64,000 nt of DNA, from positions 231,273,560-231,337,559 of the forward strand of contig NC_039358.1 in assembly GCF_003573695.1 (NCBI RefSeq), in the 5' to 3' direction. The first letter of the stretch is position 1; the number at the start of each line of letters is the position of its first letter. Positions 46,782 to 57,584 of this stretch are shown piece after piece. The notes under the pieces were generated by a model, which worked only from the letters and a program-made list of their open reading frames with translations, searched no databases and was not told the origin of the DNA. The translations under genes and the position numbers were made by a program. This DNA comes from Papaver somniferum (taxonomy: Eukaryota; Streptophyta; Magnoliopsida; Ranunculales; Papaveraceae).

Positions 46782-48404
46782 TGATGTAGTTTTTTAAATG
46801 AGAAGTAAAGTTCGTTCAACTCGGACTTGTGTAAACTCAATTTCAGACTTAAAAATAAAAACAAATAAAATATATTCACAGAATTGTCACGATAACGAGA
46901 GACACTAAGACTTCGGATTCCACCATTACTCACATTCAATTGGTTCATATAATGACTCATAACAATTCTAGCTCTTTTATGGACTCTTTTTATTTTCCAA
47001 GGTAGATTTCTAAAATATTAGATGTAAATCACAAGCATGGTATATCAAAATCTCTTACGTCTAAGCATACACCATCAAACTAAATCACAACTAATTAGTG
47101 AAAATCATAAATCAATTGAATCAAGTGCAAAAGTAAAAAGAATCTAATATAGTTACCAAACAATTGTGAATAAGGCTGCCTCCGTCATCCCAGTGTTGGG
47201 GTTTAGCTCCTCATGTTGGAAACACGCTCAAAATATATTTTCATTGCTCAAAAGGTGTGTTTACAATTGTGAAAAGGAGAAAAGTAATAAAAACAGTAAA
47301 TTGCAACGTTTATAATCGTTACAAGCGAACTGTTACAATGGCAATGTACTGTTGCAGGAACGACAGATATGTATTGTAGCGGATTTTGCGACTGTCCTCT
47401 GTAGGCTTTTGTTCTTCAGCTCCTTCTTCACCAGCAGTAACAGGAAACTTTCCTGCAATTCGTTTCTTCGGCTCTGTGGAATCTCCTTTCACCCCAAAAC
47501 TCCCGATTCCTCTATTTTGGACTCGAACCACTCCTTTTATATACAACAGGTCGAATAAATCTCAAGACTGTTTCAGATATCTTTTTCTTCTCCCCACGGC
47601 CAAGTTACGGCTTTTACTCCTTTCTTTTCTCTTACGCGTCTTGTAAATTTGTTCAAACTCTTCTAAATCCGGAAATCAATCTTGGCAGAATTAGAACCCA
47701 ATATCTTCTCCAAACTTGCACGTAACTTCCAACCAAACTATCCCGAGAAACTTTCTTCTTTCCCTATTTGCCGAGAATCAACGTGGACCTCCCTTTTTAT
47801 CGATCAAAATCATCTTACCACCCCTGTTTCAATGTAACAGGATCGTACGTATGCAACTCAGAGAAAATATCTCTACCAAATACAATCCAGGGATCCAAAC
47901 AAACCCGAGAAAACTTATAATCCCTGTGTTGTCGAGAAGCAATTATCCAGACAAATCTACACCATAAAATCACTTCTATCAGCCCTGTTCATCCCATTAG
48001 AGTCCAGCCCAATCAAATATCAGATTGAAAGTCAGTAAAACTCGTCCGGAAAATCAAACCAAAAATCTGAACTTTGCTGTGGAAATTCCCCGCCTTTTTC
48101 TGAATTTAAAGATAAGAGATGGTGTGCCCATATCCATCTTCTGTGTGCCTATATCCATTGTATACCCTGGGGTGCAAATAGCAAGTGGGTCCCTCTTAGT
48201 AACTGAGTGCCCCTTATCCAAATGAGGGGTGCCTTTAGTAGTTTTCTCCCACGAGCGCAAATATCACTTTTCGAGCTAATTTCTCCGCAAAAGCATTTTC
48301 TCCAAAAACACCTACAAAAGCATAAAATATTCAAATAAATACAAAAATGGATGCTAACAAAATAGATAATTGAGATCAAAATAGACACATAAATGCGTCT
48401 ATCA
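46782..48404 (-). repeat. 5' LTR of the nested element
   Basis: 1623 bp, near-identical to 41735-43355. Its inner end abuts the TTGGCGCC-type primer-binding site, which makes it the 5' LTR on the minus strand. Confidence 0.93.
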
Positions 48405-48938
48405 GTCATTACCGGGTGTTGTCATCCAAGATGGTGTCAATAGAGATAATGTTGACAACGTAATCCAACAAGTTAATGAAGAGATCGTGGAAGAGATGAG
48501 CAGTCAAGAATATAATCAAGGTGGATAAGATGAACTAGCTCAAGGAGGAGGAAATGAGGGTGGCGATGATGAGGGTGAAAAATATTAGGAAGGCGGAGAC
48601 AAGGATGGAGATAAGGATGATGATGAATCAGAGGAGGGATCGGATGAAGAGGAAGAAGAAGAGGAACAAGCAGACATAGTGGCAAAAAGACCTAGAAAGA
48701 CGCCTAAAAAGCCTTGTGCTATATATTCATACATTCCTCACAAGGATTTGTGTTTACCGCCAAAGAATCCAACATATGGTACTCCAAGAGATTGCGGGGA
48801 GGTATTGATGGGCTACAAAAACTCATGGACTGCCAAGATCTTTGCAACAAAGGTATGGTTCAATCTTAACCATCAAGATTTAGATTTCTCGGTCATTTTA
48901 TTATATTTTGACATATATTGTTCTTTTATATATATATA

Positions 48939-51850
48939 TTAGTATATAAGATATGATGTCATCCCTTTTCCCTTGCCTTTATCCGGTTCTTGAACATTCT
49001 CCGAAGTATGCGAAAAAACGATTGGCCGCATGTCATCCCAAAAGATTTGTCTTTCAAGTTTGTTCATGTTCCGGTACATTTCGATAACCGCTCTTCCCAT
49101 TTCATTGTCACCAAACTCTTCACCGATATCGCCCTTTGGAGGAGGGACAAAACTTAATTGTTGCCAATGTGGATCAATATCGCTTAAAGGGATTATGCCA
49201 TGTTCATACTTAGCTATCATGTGGCGACAAGGGAGTCCCATAGACTTCATCATGTTTCAAACACACACCTCGTCCGGCTTGGTTCCCCATATGTCAATCA
49301 AATTCACCTCAACCATTAACCTCTTGATGCAAGCATGTGAAACATCATAGTGGAGTCCCTTAAACAACCGAAGGTCCGCCAGTTTCTTGATGTTACCATC
49401 TTTGTCTACAATCTTTGTGTACTTCATGATGCGGTTTTTTGGAACTTCTCTTTAATTCTCTTAATATCGCGTTTGAAGTAACTCTCCATTGCGTTAAACA
49501 CAACCACAAAATTATCGAGACATCCAAAGAGATTTTTCTTCAACCGGTGGTGAGCCGATTCTACCAAACTTGTCGCTTGATTCCCAAAGTGTTTATAGTT
49601 GTTGGTAAAAGCATAAACGAAGCGCTCTTTGTGCGGTTCCAACCATTGCTCCACCACATACGTTATTATATCCTCCGGATATTCGGGGCTAGATCAATGT
49701 TCTCTAAATTCGGCAAGATTTAGATAATACTCTTCTTCGGTGAGATACCAAGTCAATGCCTCCCATTCCCCGGAGAAGGCAACCCATTTAGCGTAATTTA
49801 TGGTGTATTGTTTATCGAATTCCTCTTTTGCATCCGCTTGTTCATCTTCCGGTAGCTTACTAATCTCTTCCAATCCTTTCCTCTTAGGTGTACAAAGTTG
49901 AGGCTTGCAGCTATTCATCACATTGCACCATATATGAAATGTACAAAGCATATTATGTGCTAATGGGAAGACTTTCTCTATTGCGTTCATCAATGATACG
50001 TCATTGTCCGTCACAATAACCCCGGGGATCTCATCATCTCGGTAGGTCGCCTTCACTTGTTGTAGCGCCCAAGTGTAACTTGGTTCTTGCTCGTCCTTTA
50101 GAAAACAAAAAGCAACGGTAAACGGTGACTTCGTCGACGTACGACCAACAATGTTCAACAATGGCATCTCGTATTTGTTTGTCTTGTAAGTGCAATCCAT
50201 TATAAGAACTTCATAGAATGATTGAGCTAATTGAACACTCTTCGGATGGGAAATGAAGAGATGAGTTATTTCTTCTTCCTGACCTACCTTCTTTTGAACC
50301 GCGTAGCCTTTCTCTTGAGCCAAAAAAAATAATTGTTGCATTACTTTTCTATCCTTCCATTAATTCCTTTTAATCGTCTCAATTGCATTGTAAATGGTGT
50401 ACAAAGATGATACGTTACCCGGGTTATCTTGCTTTAATAAGCGAAGCATTGTGGAAGGTGGAATACACAATTTCCTATACTCGGCTATTTTTTCCATTTC
50501 TCGAGGAGTGAGCCTTGCGGCCATTGCATGCCCTTCAAGATCATCCGGACGAGGGTGGTTATGACGACCTACCACCTTATCCATATCTAGAAACCATTTC
50601 GTCGTTAATTTGCTCTTGCTAAATACTAGCTTGAACGGACATTTGATTTTCTTTGAGCACGTTGTGTTCTTCCTCGTCGTCTTTCCTTTATACTCATAAC
50701 CCTTCCTATTGTGACTAACATCGATATCTCCACTTCTCTCACAAACCATTTCAAAACGAGTTTTGCTTTCTTTTCCATTCAAAACAAAGACGCAATTGAC
50801 TCTCTTGGCATGTTCTCTAGCCTAATTCTTCGCATCAATAGGTAAGTCAAATACCAACTCATTCGCATAGTGAGTAGATGTATCTTCGAACAACATACCA
50901 ATCGGAGAAGGTTGATCATGCATTGGTATAGGTTGTGATTCCATCTTCAAGAAATGTAACAACATCAATGCAATCACAAATAAGTTCGGTCACATAATAA
51001 TTTTATCGGGGAAACCGAACTCATTGTTCGGTTGGTTAAGCAAGTTGCAAAGCAACCGAACAAATAAAAGGAACCGAGTTCGGTAACATGTGAATTTTAT
51101 CGCAACAACGGAAATAATAAAAGGAACAGAGTTCGGTTACTTTGTATTTTATGTAGATAACCGAACTAGACACTAGAACTTCAGATTTTTTTTTGTTTGT
51201 TAAGTTCAATTGGTTATGATGTTAGGTTCAAGTTTGCGAAACAACCGAACTTATTAAACATAGTTCGGTTAGATAGTTGGTACATGCCGTTTGCGAAGCA
51301 ACCGAACTGTATACACTTGGTGAAACTTTATTTTTACGTAAAGTTCGGTTAATTGCGAACCAACCGAACATAACACTGCATCTCAGAACTTCCATTAATG
51401 TGGAGTTCGGTAACCTGCGTGTTTGGATAAAGTAACCGAACTACATCTTCAAATGAGTTCGGTTACTTATTCATCTCACAAGGCAACCGAACTACACCTT
51501 CAGAACAGTTCAGTTACATGTTCTTCATATAATGTAACCGAACTGTGCAAAATCCAGTTCAAAAATTTACATTTTTGGGGAAGTTTTTACCAATTCAACA
51601 TACATTATCTAAGTTTGGAGCATACCTGTTCACCCAAATACTCTTCCTCCGGTTGTGGTTGATAAAATCCATCATTTTCATCTTAAGTTTTATTTTGGGG
51701 AAGAATACAATCACCATCTAAGAAATAAGCCAAATCCGGATCATTTTGAAGATTAACAAATATTATAGGAGAGGATGAAGATGAAGAATCAGATGAGTTT
51801 TCATCACTTGAATATTCATCTTCTCTAACTCTACTCTCACAATAATTCTA
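48939..51850 (-). pseudogene. MULE transposase (FAR1/MURA-like), broken
   Basis: Exon 1 (about 51840-51627) encodes an acidic N-terminus with YFLDGDCILPQ. Intron 50945-51625 follows. Exon 2 starts MESQPIPMHDQPSP at 50944. Domain order: a FAR1/WRKY-GCM1-type region (RFEMVCERSGDIDVSHNRK, KIKCPFKL, VGRHNHPRP), the MULE transposase core (LIMDCTYKTNKYEMPLLNIVG, GVIVTDNDVSLMNAI, MLCTFHIW), which carries DDE-type acidic residues, and a C-terminal SWIM-like region (GLPCRHMIAKYE). Damage: a stop in exon 1, stops at about 50820, 50360 and 49692, a frameshift near 49440, and a stop at about 49256 where a SWIM cysteine would be expected. Not functional. Confidence 0.85.
50985..51560. repeat. Right array of TTCGGTTA-type motifs in the first intron of the transposase gene
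   Basis: About 16 occurrences of agttcggtta / aaccgaact and close variants in both orientations, wholly inside intron 50945-51625. It mirrors the array at 41000-41530 in position relative to its gene and to the element end. Confidence 0.85.
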
Positions 51851-52063
51851 CTCAACTAATAATAAACACATCTTTTAATTTAATCTCACTAATTGTTTTT
51901 AACTAAATCATTTCACTAATCATAACCTAAATTAATTAAGAGGGTAGATTAGGTATTAAATAAATAACTAGATATGGGGTGACCTAGAATTACTTCTAAT
52001 GTCTTTACCCAAAATAAAACCATGGTCACCAAAAAAAAAACCATGGTCCCCAAAAAATCGTTC

Positions 52064-52369
52064 TATTTATTTATTTATTTATTTATTTTTTTTAACAAAA
52101 AACTAGTCGGAAGCCTAACAAGCTAAGCTCCAATAGCATACTACTATATTAGTTGAACATGTTACCGTGTCAATTTACCAACGAGTCTCATGAGGAAATT
52201 AGTATTATTTGATTTTTCATCCGTTTTTTTGTTTGAGGCATGCATTTTTCATCTGATTGAAAAATTAGTGTCCCTATGTGGGATTGGTTTTGCTGAAACA
52301 TGCATTCTGCCCTGTCGCTAAACCCATAGCCGTTAGATTAATTTATTTTCTTTGATTGTCAATTTTGAT
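52064..52369. other. No gene seen, TTTA-rich start
   Basis: Begins with tandem TTTA units (52064-52085) next to the MULE end, then sequence without coding signal. Confidence 0.4.
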
Positions 52370-52770
52370 TACAGTATTAATCAACTAGATATTGCAAATC
52401 TCTTTCTTCACGAAAATTTAAATGACACTATTCTTATGGCTCAGCCACCTGGTTTTGAAGATAAAGCTCATCCTGACCATATCCATAAATTTCACAACAA
52501 TATATAGGGTTAAAGCAAGCTCTTGGATCTTGGTATTCAAGACTCGCTTATGTCTTCATTCCACTTGGTTTTCTCCCTTCTTTGACGGATACTTCTTTGT
52601 TTATTCAAAAGCTTGCATGTGGATAACATTATAGTCACAGAAAATAATGCTTCTCACATCTCTGATCTTGTTAAGGAACTTGGTATTCATTAGCTTGCGC
52701 TAACGTTCTTGGTCATTTCATTGAATCATTCCCTGACAGATGCATCCCAAAATCATCCTCGGAACAAAAC
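52370..52770 (+). pseudogene. Ty1/Copia reverse transcriptase fragment
   Basis: The plus-strand reading gives INQLDIANLFLHENLND, then MAQPPGFEDKAHPDH, a stop, then GLKQALGSWYSRLA, and after a frame change a DNIIV-like segment. These correspond to the Copia RT blocks with consensus QLDVKNAFLHG, QPPGF and LYGLKQAPRAWY. The catalytic segment is altered, and stops and frameshifts occur. No LTRs are attached. A dead fragment. Confidence 0.75.
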
Positions 52771-53089
52771 ATAAGATCATTACTAAAATCATTAGTTTTC
52801 TCCGACTTCCCATATAGTTAATTTTAAATTCTCTTTCAAAGGATGTTGAAATAAGAAACGAAAGAAGCTAGATATATAAATGCCGAAAAAAGATAAGATT
52901 ACATCAAAACAGTGATAAATAATTTCATTTAAATTGTCACTTTGAAATTACTTTGATAAAGAAAATGAAAAAACTGATGTAATTATTGATTTGTATGATC
53001 AATACAACTTACATAAGCGGTAAATATTTCATTATTTTTATCTCACACTTCATTTATGCCCGTATTTTTTTGTTGTAACGGTGTACTTA
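52771..53089. other. No gene seen
   Basis: AT-rich sequence between the Copia fragment and the Harbinger-type MITE. Confidence 0.4.
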
Positions 53090-53472
53090 GAACATCTCCA
53101 ATACTGGGTGTTCTAAATCGTGCTTGGAAGTTTTATTAAGACCCTTATTTAGGAGGATTTGCACATATAGTAAATCTAGGATCCATAAATAATAAACTAT
53201 CTCCAATATTAAAGAGGTTTGATCCTTAAGAAATCTTGTGTGATGAAATCTTAACAGTTTAGTTGTATTTTATTAATTATTAAAAATAACAAATATGACA
53301 TGGAGGTCCTTCCCAAGATTAAGATATGACTTTCTTCAAAACCTTCAAAATTAGTATTTCATCCCTCCTATTTTATAGGACCTAAGGTTGGAGATGGATT
53401 TAGTTAAAATACATGTCTAATATCCTATATATCATATAAAAATAAATCATTCACCTTCTATTGGAGATGCTC
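53090..53472. mobile_element. PIF/Harbinger-type MITE
   Basis: Terminal inverted repeats GAACATCTCCAAT (left) and ATTGGAGATGCTC (right) flanked by TTA on both sides (53087-53089 and 53473-53475), the usual target duplication of this superfamily. 383 bp, non-coding. Confidence 0.85.
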
Positions 53473-53639
53473 TTATTATAAGTGATTTAACTGCAAGAAT
53501 GGTGTAACAATACTAGACCATAAAGATTGTAACGACTGTTAGTACCACTAGTTCTCGAAAAAAATATGATACAGTCTCCGAGAATTAAATACTAAAGAAA
53601 GTCGAAATAAAAATGAAATTTTGGTAAACTATATCATGG

Positions 53640-54045
53640 AAATTGCATTAACTGTGAATGAAACTAATATTCAATGTTTATGGGAAGAAGTGTATGCACT
53701 CAATCCTACAACAAGAATGCGGTTAAAGATCCGGAGATTGTCTGCTCTCCAACGAGTCAAAACCTTCATTCGAAAGTGTATGCACTCACCTAATTTAGGA
53801 ATATCAAAAATTCTACCTCACATAAATAAGATGTGCCTTAATTGTGGGAAGCAGAAAGAAACCTAAGCAATTTGTTTATGCAGTGTGATTTCACTAAATC
53901 TGTTCTACATGGTCTTGGTTTAGGCATAACGGCAATTACCCTAAACCTACTCAAGCTAGAACTGTTGATATCGCCATGGTTGACTCAATAAAACCAACAT
54001 TAACATGATTGATCCACAAGGACGCTAGAATACAAATTATTAGAT
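53640..54045 (+). pseudogene. LINE fragment (zf-RVT region), split by an LTR element
   Basis: Plus-strand coding remnant: VKTFIRKCMHSPNLGISKIL, then HINKMCLNCGKQKET, then after a frameshift FMQCDFTKSVLHGLGLG. This is the zinc-binding region following plant LINE RT (C-x2-C, then H/C-rich). Its right part probably continues beyond the inserted LTR element at 59355-59450. No RT core is present. Confidence 0.6.
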
Positions 54046-54413
54046 GATGTAGGACATCTACCTATTTTCATTGTATCAACTGTTATAGTTGATCTCTTCG
54101 TTTGTATCAATAATAATTGTTGATCCTTTGCTTTTTTATCAACAATCATTATTGATCCCTTGCGTCTGTTTTAGTTTACTTGCTTTGCAAGTCCTTTACT
54201 TTCCTAATTTAGGTAGAATTCTCTTTTCTTTCTCTAGTCGGTTCTTATAGAACCTATATAAAAGCAATCAATATTATTATAGTTTAATACGAATCTCTCA
54301 TCTCTTTTATCCTTTCCTTAAACCCTATTATATTTTCTTATGTTTTCTCATCCTTTTCTTCCCTTCTCATCACCTGCAATCTCCGTATTGCCTTCTTCTC
54401 TTATGGCACTACA
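54046..54413 (+). repeat. 5' LTR of the 54-59 kb element
   Basis: About 368 bp, TGATGTAGGA..CACTACA. Contains tandem gttgatc(cc)tt words, a TATA-like box (cctatataaaag, about 54253-54264) and pyrimidine-rich sequence. Lacks about 40 bases present in the 3' LTR (an extra segment near 59165-59200). Confidence 0.85.
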
Positions 54414-54517
54414 CTAGTTGGTATCATTCGACGGAGTTTTTAGATTTTTATCTAGAAACAGATCCTAGCAACGCTTCCGCAACTCAAAACCCTAAAACTT
54501 TTTCAGTACAACATTCA

Positions 54518-55318
54518 ATGGCGGATCAAACAATTAAGGATGATTTTGCTGAGCTTAAGAATTCCATTACAAATCTTGAAACTATATTTGAAGAGTTCAA
54601 AATCAAATTATGGAAACACGCTGGTTTTGATACAAAAGATATGCCTGGTTTGTTTGATCATAACGAAGAAGAGAAGAAAGAAGAAAATCTGGTCAACGAA
54701 ACTGCTTCTCAAACAGAAGAAATAAATCATGCTCATAATGAAGAAAAAAACGTCAGAATGGTCTTGCATGAATCGCATGATTTATCAGAGAATGGTAAGT
54801 CATCATATCTTGAGTTAATAATTCCTGATAGTGATATACTTGCTTTGTCGACGGTTAAGCATAATCAAGTGTTTAATCATGGGGAAACAGGTATCGTTTC
54901 TCATATATTTCGTAACAAGGCAGACATGGTTGAGTCTATATATGTAGATTCATCTTCTGCGAATCTGTTTGTGTCGCCTAATATTTATGTCGATGTGAGT
55001 ATAGGTAAATCTCAAAAAAATATAATTTCTGAAAATCACTCTGGAAAAATTCGTGGTCGAATTTTCTCAAAAGCTAAAAGAGTATCGTTGGCAAAATATT
55101 TAGAAGTAAAGTTCTATAATAAGAATTCAGTCACTAGGTTTGTTTTAGAACCGGATGGAATGCTTGTTGTTTCTGTCGACTGGTGGAATATTGTACTTCT
55201 AACACCTTCAATTGCATATGAATCTTTACCGTGTGTACTAGAGCTATTGGCACAAAGTGATCTGGATTGGTCTTGTATGGAAAACCAGGATGTTCTTAAT
55301 TTAAACAGGTTGCTATAG
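54518..55318 (+). CDS. First ORF of the 54-59 kb element, unknown, gag position
   Basis: A 266-codon open frame beginning MADQTIKDDFAELKNSITNL about 100 bases after the 5' LTR. The first 60 residues look like an amphipathic coiled coil, followed by an acidic stretch (HNEEEKKEENLVNE) and a segment with mixed composition (SGKIRGRIFSKAKRVSLAKY). It lies where gag is expected, but I recognise no capsid or zinc-knuckle motif. After its stop coding character continues in another frame (55341-55639: YVATAPGLDYSTSNGVD), so a frameshift may separate it from the next ORF. Confidence 0.55.
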   Translation: MADQTIKDDFAELKNSITNLETIFEEFKIKLWKHAGFDTKDMPGLFDHNEEEKKEENLVNETASQTEEINHAHNEEKNVRMVLHESHDLSENGKSSYLELIIPDSDILALSTVKHNQVFNHGETGIVSHIFRNKADMVESIYVDSSSANLFVSPNIYVDVSIGKSQKNIISENHSGKIRGRIFSKAKRVSLAKYLEVKFYNKNSVTRFVLEPDGMLVVSVDWWNIVLLTPSIAYESLPCVLELLAQSDLDWSCMENQDVLNLNRLL

Positions 55319-55544
55319 TTCACTTCGTATTTTTACTTTCAACTGGAAGAAGACTATGAATTATATTATGTTGCTACTGCACCTGGATTAGACTATTCAA
55401 CAAGTAATGGTGTTGATATCAATGTAATGAAACTGGAACTGTTGACACCATATGATTCATTACATGGACCTTGTTCAGCAATTACAGCGATGAATAATAC
55501 AGGATTCCATCAATGCATGTGGAGATATATGAAAGTGCCAGTGA

Positions 55545-57584
55545 TTGAAGCAGTGGTTGATATTTACGTCAAGAAAAAAATCTCTCTTGATGTTAAGACA
55601 ACACACTTTGTACGTTGCTGGATTGGATCAATTAAATAGTTCAGTTGTATCTTTAGAGCGTCTGAAGCATGTGATTATGGAGATGTGGATTCCTCTTGGT
55701 GCTAAGATTGGTACAGCTGGCCAACGGTCCATTATATGTCCTGGGCTGTTTATTCATGAGATTAAATATCAACATGTGCTGGAGACAAGGGAAGAACTCC
55801 ACAATGATGGATACAATATGAATGGGTTTGGACGGATTAATAACGGCGAACGGTTCAATGACATAGTTAAAACAACATTCTTTTTTCCACCTACTTTTGC
55901 ATCGCCACTTGCGACAATTTTAATAGTTACATGCAGTTACATGACACTATATGGCGGCATTAGTAGTTACATGCAGAACAGATTTTTGCGATGCCCACCA
56001 ACAGATGCACACCTTGCAATTAAAGTTACGAAACGAATATTTCTTACGAGCAGAGAAGTAGCTGACGATAATACTGTTTATTCTGTTTCGAGTGGTTCCT
56101 ATGGTCCAAGATATATGGATACGTCTTCAGGATACCAAGGCAATATAGTCTTTGCATTTGAAGAAAGCTTCTCGCAAGGAAGAGCAAGAGGTAGCACATG
56201 GGAAGCTAAGTGTCAGAGAACTTCCGTTGCAGACGATATTCTTTCATGTCAGTTCGAGTCGACACTATTGGCACAAAACGATGGATATAGTGCTGACACC
56301 GAGTTGGTCTTGGTGCTCTTGGTGAACTGTAGCAGCGAGAGAATACTATTGCAAAAGGTTTTGCTGAGGTTGAAGTTTATTTTTCCATATCCATACCTTG
56401 GATGTTTGCCTTTATGTTTGGTTGGACAACCGTATATACATCTCGCACCTAATCTGGCGATTGGAATATTTAATAAATTCAAAGTAGAAGCTTTGATTAG
56501 ATGGGATTATCCTTTTTACAAGATCAAAATATCTGGGGTACGTGTTTATTTGGAATTCAATACTAAAGCTAAGAAGACTAAACATTCCTATAGTGTATCT
56601 GCATCTGTTGAGAACAAAAATATTATGGAGAATAATTGTGTCAATCAAGGAAGTGTGACTTTTCAAACTGGTAATTCCGTGAAGCAATACTTTCCAATAT
56701 TTTTCAAGTTCTTTGAGCTCCCTTCGTCAATAGTGCATGCTGCGGATATTCTATTCTTCTTCGTGACTGGAATATGGTATATCTTATTGGAGTTTCTTTG
56801 TACATACCAAACTTGGATGAAGAGTTACATGAATGTACCGGTTGAACGTGGAAATTTGCAAGATTCATGGGAGCCTGGAGGGAAAATTCCTTTTATTGTG
56901 TTCAATTATGGGCTCAAGGAAGTTGTCATCTTGCTGCCAATGAAGTTGATATTATCAGGCGTTGAAGTGAATTGTGATCACCGTGTTGCTCAAAGAAATG
57001 TGTTCGTAGGAGGCAATTACTACGAAGGAGGCAAAAGAAGTGTGTCCACAAAAGATGCATTTACTACTCTTTTTAATGCAAATCAAACTGTTGCTGAAAT
57101 TTTAATTCTTCGTGCTGTTCTAACAAGTATTCATGTTTTACAAAGTCCAAAAGATGTAGTATACTACATGTATTATGCTGGTCGGCATTCGAAACTAGTT
57201 TTGAAGAATTCAACTTTCGGTTTGAGCAAGAGTGTTTTAGCTGGAGCTATTACTGGAAAGGTAGTATTTTCTAATATGGATTCTTTGGACTACATTACTT
57301 TGGAACGGGAGCAAGTATGCAAAGAAGTTAATATCGACAAGGTTGCACCCATTGGATCCATTACAACTAATATGACAATATTTAATTTGTCAGCTTACGA
57401 AAATCAATTTACTCTTTTTGATTTTACTTTTCCGGGTACTTTCAGTTATTACTTCGAGAGAGGCAAAGTAGTATCAAGTTCGAAGAAAGTTTCAGAGACA
57501 GCGAAAGAATTTATTATTCAGCTTTCGCTAATAAGAAAGATGGACATGCTATTTGGCCAAGAATACTGCATGCATAATAAGTGA
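55545..57584 (+). CDS. 679-codon ORF of the 54-59 kb element, unknown family
   Basis: The longest open frame in the window. Its length in AT-rich DNA, where stops are frequent, argues for real coding sequence. Visible parts: AGLDQLNSSVVSLERLK (about residue 25), a Gly/Ser/Tyr-rich stretch (SVSSGSYGPRYMDTSSGYQG), hydrophobic segments (LATILIVTCSYMTLYGGI, ILFFFVTGIWYILLEFL), and later GKIPFIVFNYGLKEVVILLP. I recognise no enzyme motif. The start is uncertain because coding character begins earlier in another frame. It could be a captured host sequence, a decayed envelope-like or structural protein, or a fusion of shifted frames. Function unknown. Confidence 0.6.
   Translation: MKQWLIFTSRKKSLLMLRQHTLYVAGLDQLNSSVVSLERLKHVIMEMWIPLGAKIGTAGQRSIICPGLFIHEIKYQHVLETREELHNDGYNMNGFGRINNGERFNDIVKTTFFFPPTFASPLATILIVTCSYMTLYGGISSYMQNRFLRCPPTDAHLAIKVTKRIFLTSREVADDNTVYSVSSGSYGPRYMDTSSGYQGNIVFAFEESFSQGRARGSTWEAKCQRTSVADDILSCQFESTLLAQNDGYSADTELVLVLLVNCSSERILLQKVLLRLKFIFPYPYLGCLPLCLVGQPYIHLAPNLAIGIFNKFKVEALIRWDYPFYKIKISGVRVYLEFNTKAKKTKHSYSVSASVENKNIMENNCVNQGSVTFQTGNSVKQYFPIFFKFFELPSSIVHAADILFFFVTGIWYILLEFLCTYQTWMKSYMNVPVERGNLQDSWEPGGKIPFIVFNYGLKEVVILLPMKLILSGVEVNCDHRVAQRNVFVGGNYYEGGKRSVSTKDAFTTLFNANQTVAEILILRAVLTSIHVLQSPKDVVYYMYYAGRHSKLVLKNSTFGLSKSVLAGAITGKVVFSNMDSLDYITLEREQVCKEVNIDKVAPIGSITTNMTIFNLSAYENQFTLFDFTFPGTFSYYFERGKVVSSSKKVSETAKEFIIQLSLIRKMDMLFGQEYCMHNK

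Larger units (their letters stand above)
41735..48404 (-). mobile_element. Non-autonomous LTR retrotransposon (LARD-like), nested in the MULE
   Basis: Two long LTRs (41735-43355 and 46782-48404) begin TGATGTAG and end TCTATCA, with a perfect 5-bp target duplication GTCAT (41730-41734 and 48405-48409). A primer-binding-like site (TTTGGCGCCGCCGACGCGG, minus strand, about 46760-46778) and a polypurine tract (AAGTTTGGGGGTATT, minus strand, about 43356-43370) fix the minus orientation. The internal region has a few hundred codons of open frames but no protease, reverse transcriptase or integrase, so the element depends on others. The TTGGCGCC site suggests Ty3 ancestry. Confidence 0.93.
40738..48942 (+). 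pseudogene. Second MULE gene, acidic protein of unknown function, split by a retroelement
   Basis: Exon 1 is 40738-40913 (MVLRKKTKRLPGTGPPLG, then RRSKKPDSSMGPFRR), with donor CAG|GTATTT. Intron 40914-41609 carries the motif array. Exon 2 starts at 41610 (GKGKKSNQPLPEDL..), is interrupted at 41734 by the LTR element, and resumes at 48410 in the same frame (LPGVVIQDGVN). Two in-frame stops follow, then a Glu/Asp-rich tract (48600-48670) and a conserved-looking end (KPCAIYSYIPHKDLCLPP, YGTPRDCGEVLMGY). A donor-like GT at 48853 is possible. It has no domain I recognise. The convergent layout recalls mudrB of MuDR, but no sequence relation can be claimed. Confidence 0.6.
40424..52063. mobile_element. 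Large MULE (Mutator-like) with two convergent genes and a nested LTR element
   Basis: Terminal inverted repeats of roughly 30 bp: gaacgattttttgg..accatggttttttt at 40424 and its complement ending at 52063. Flanks are T-rich (ttatttttt left, tatttattt right), so a 9-bp target duplication is only suggestive. Inside are a plus-strand gene (40738-48942) and a minus-strand transposase gene (48939-51850), both pseudogenised, pointing at each other as in maize MuDR. The non-autonomous LTR element at 41735-48404 lies in the second exon of the plus-strand gene. Without it the MULE is about 5 kb. Confidence 0.82.

Noticed and set aside
41735..48404. Reading the two 1.6-kb repeats as a tandem gene duplication
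   Set aside because: They start TG, end CA, are flanked by a 5-bp duplication and border a primer site and a purine tract, so they are LTRs.
54080..54200. Tandem gttgatccct words that could suggest a CRISPR-like or regulatory array
   Set aside because: Only three imperfect units within an LTR; no regular spacers.
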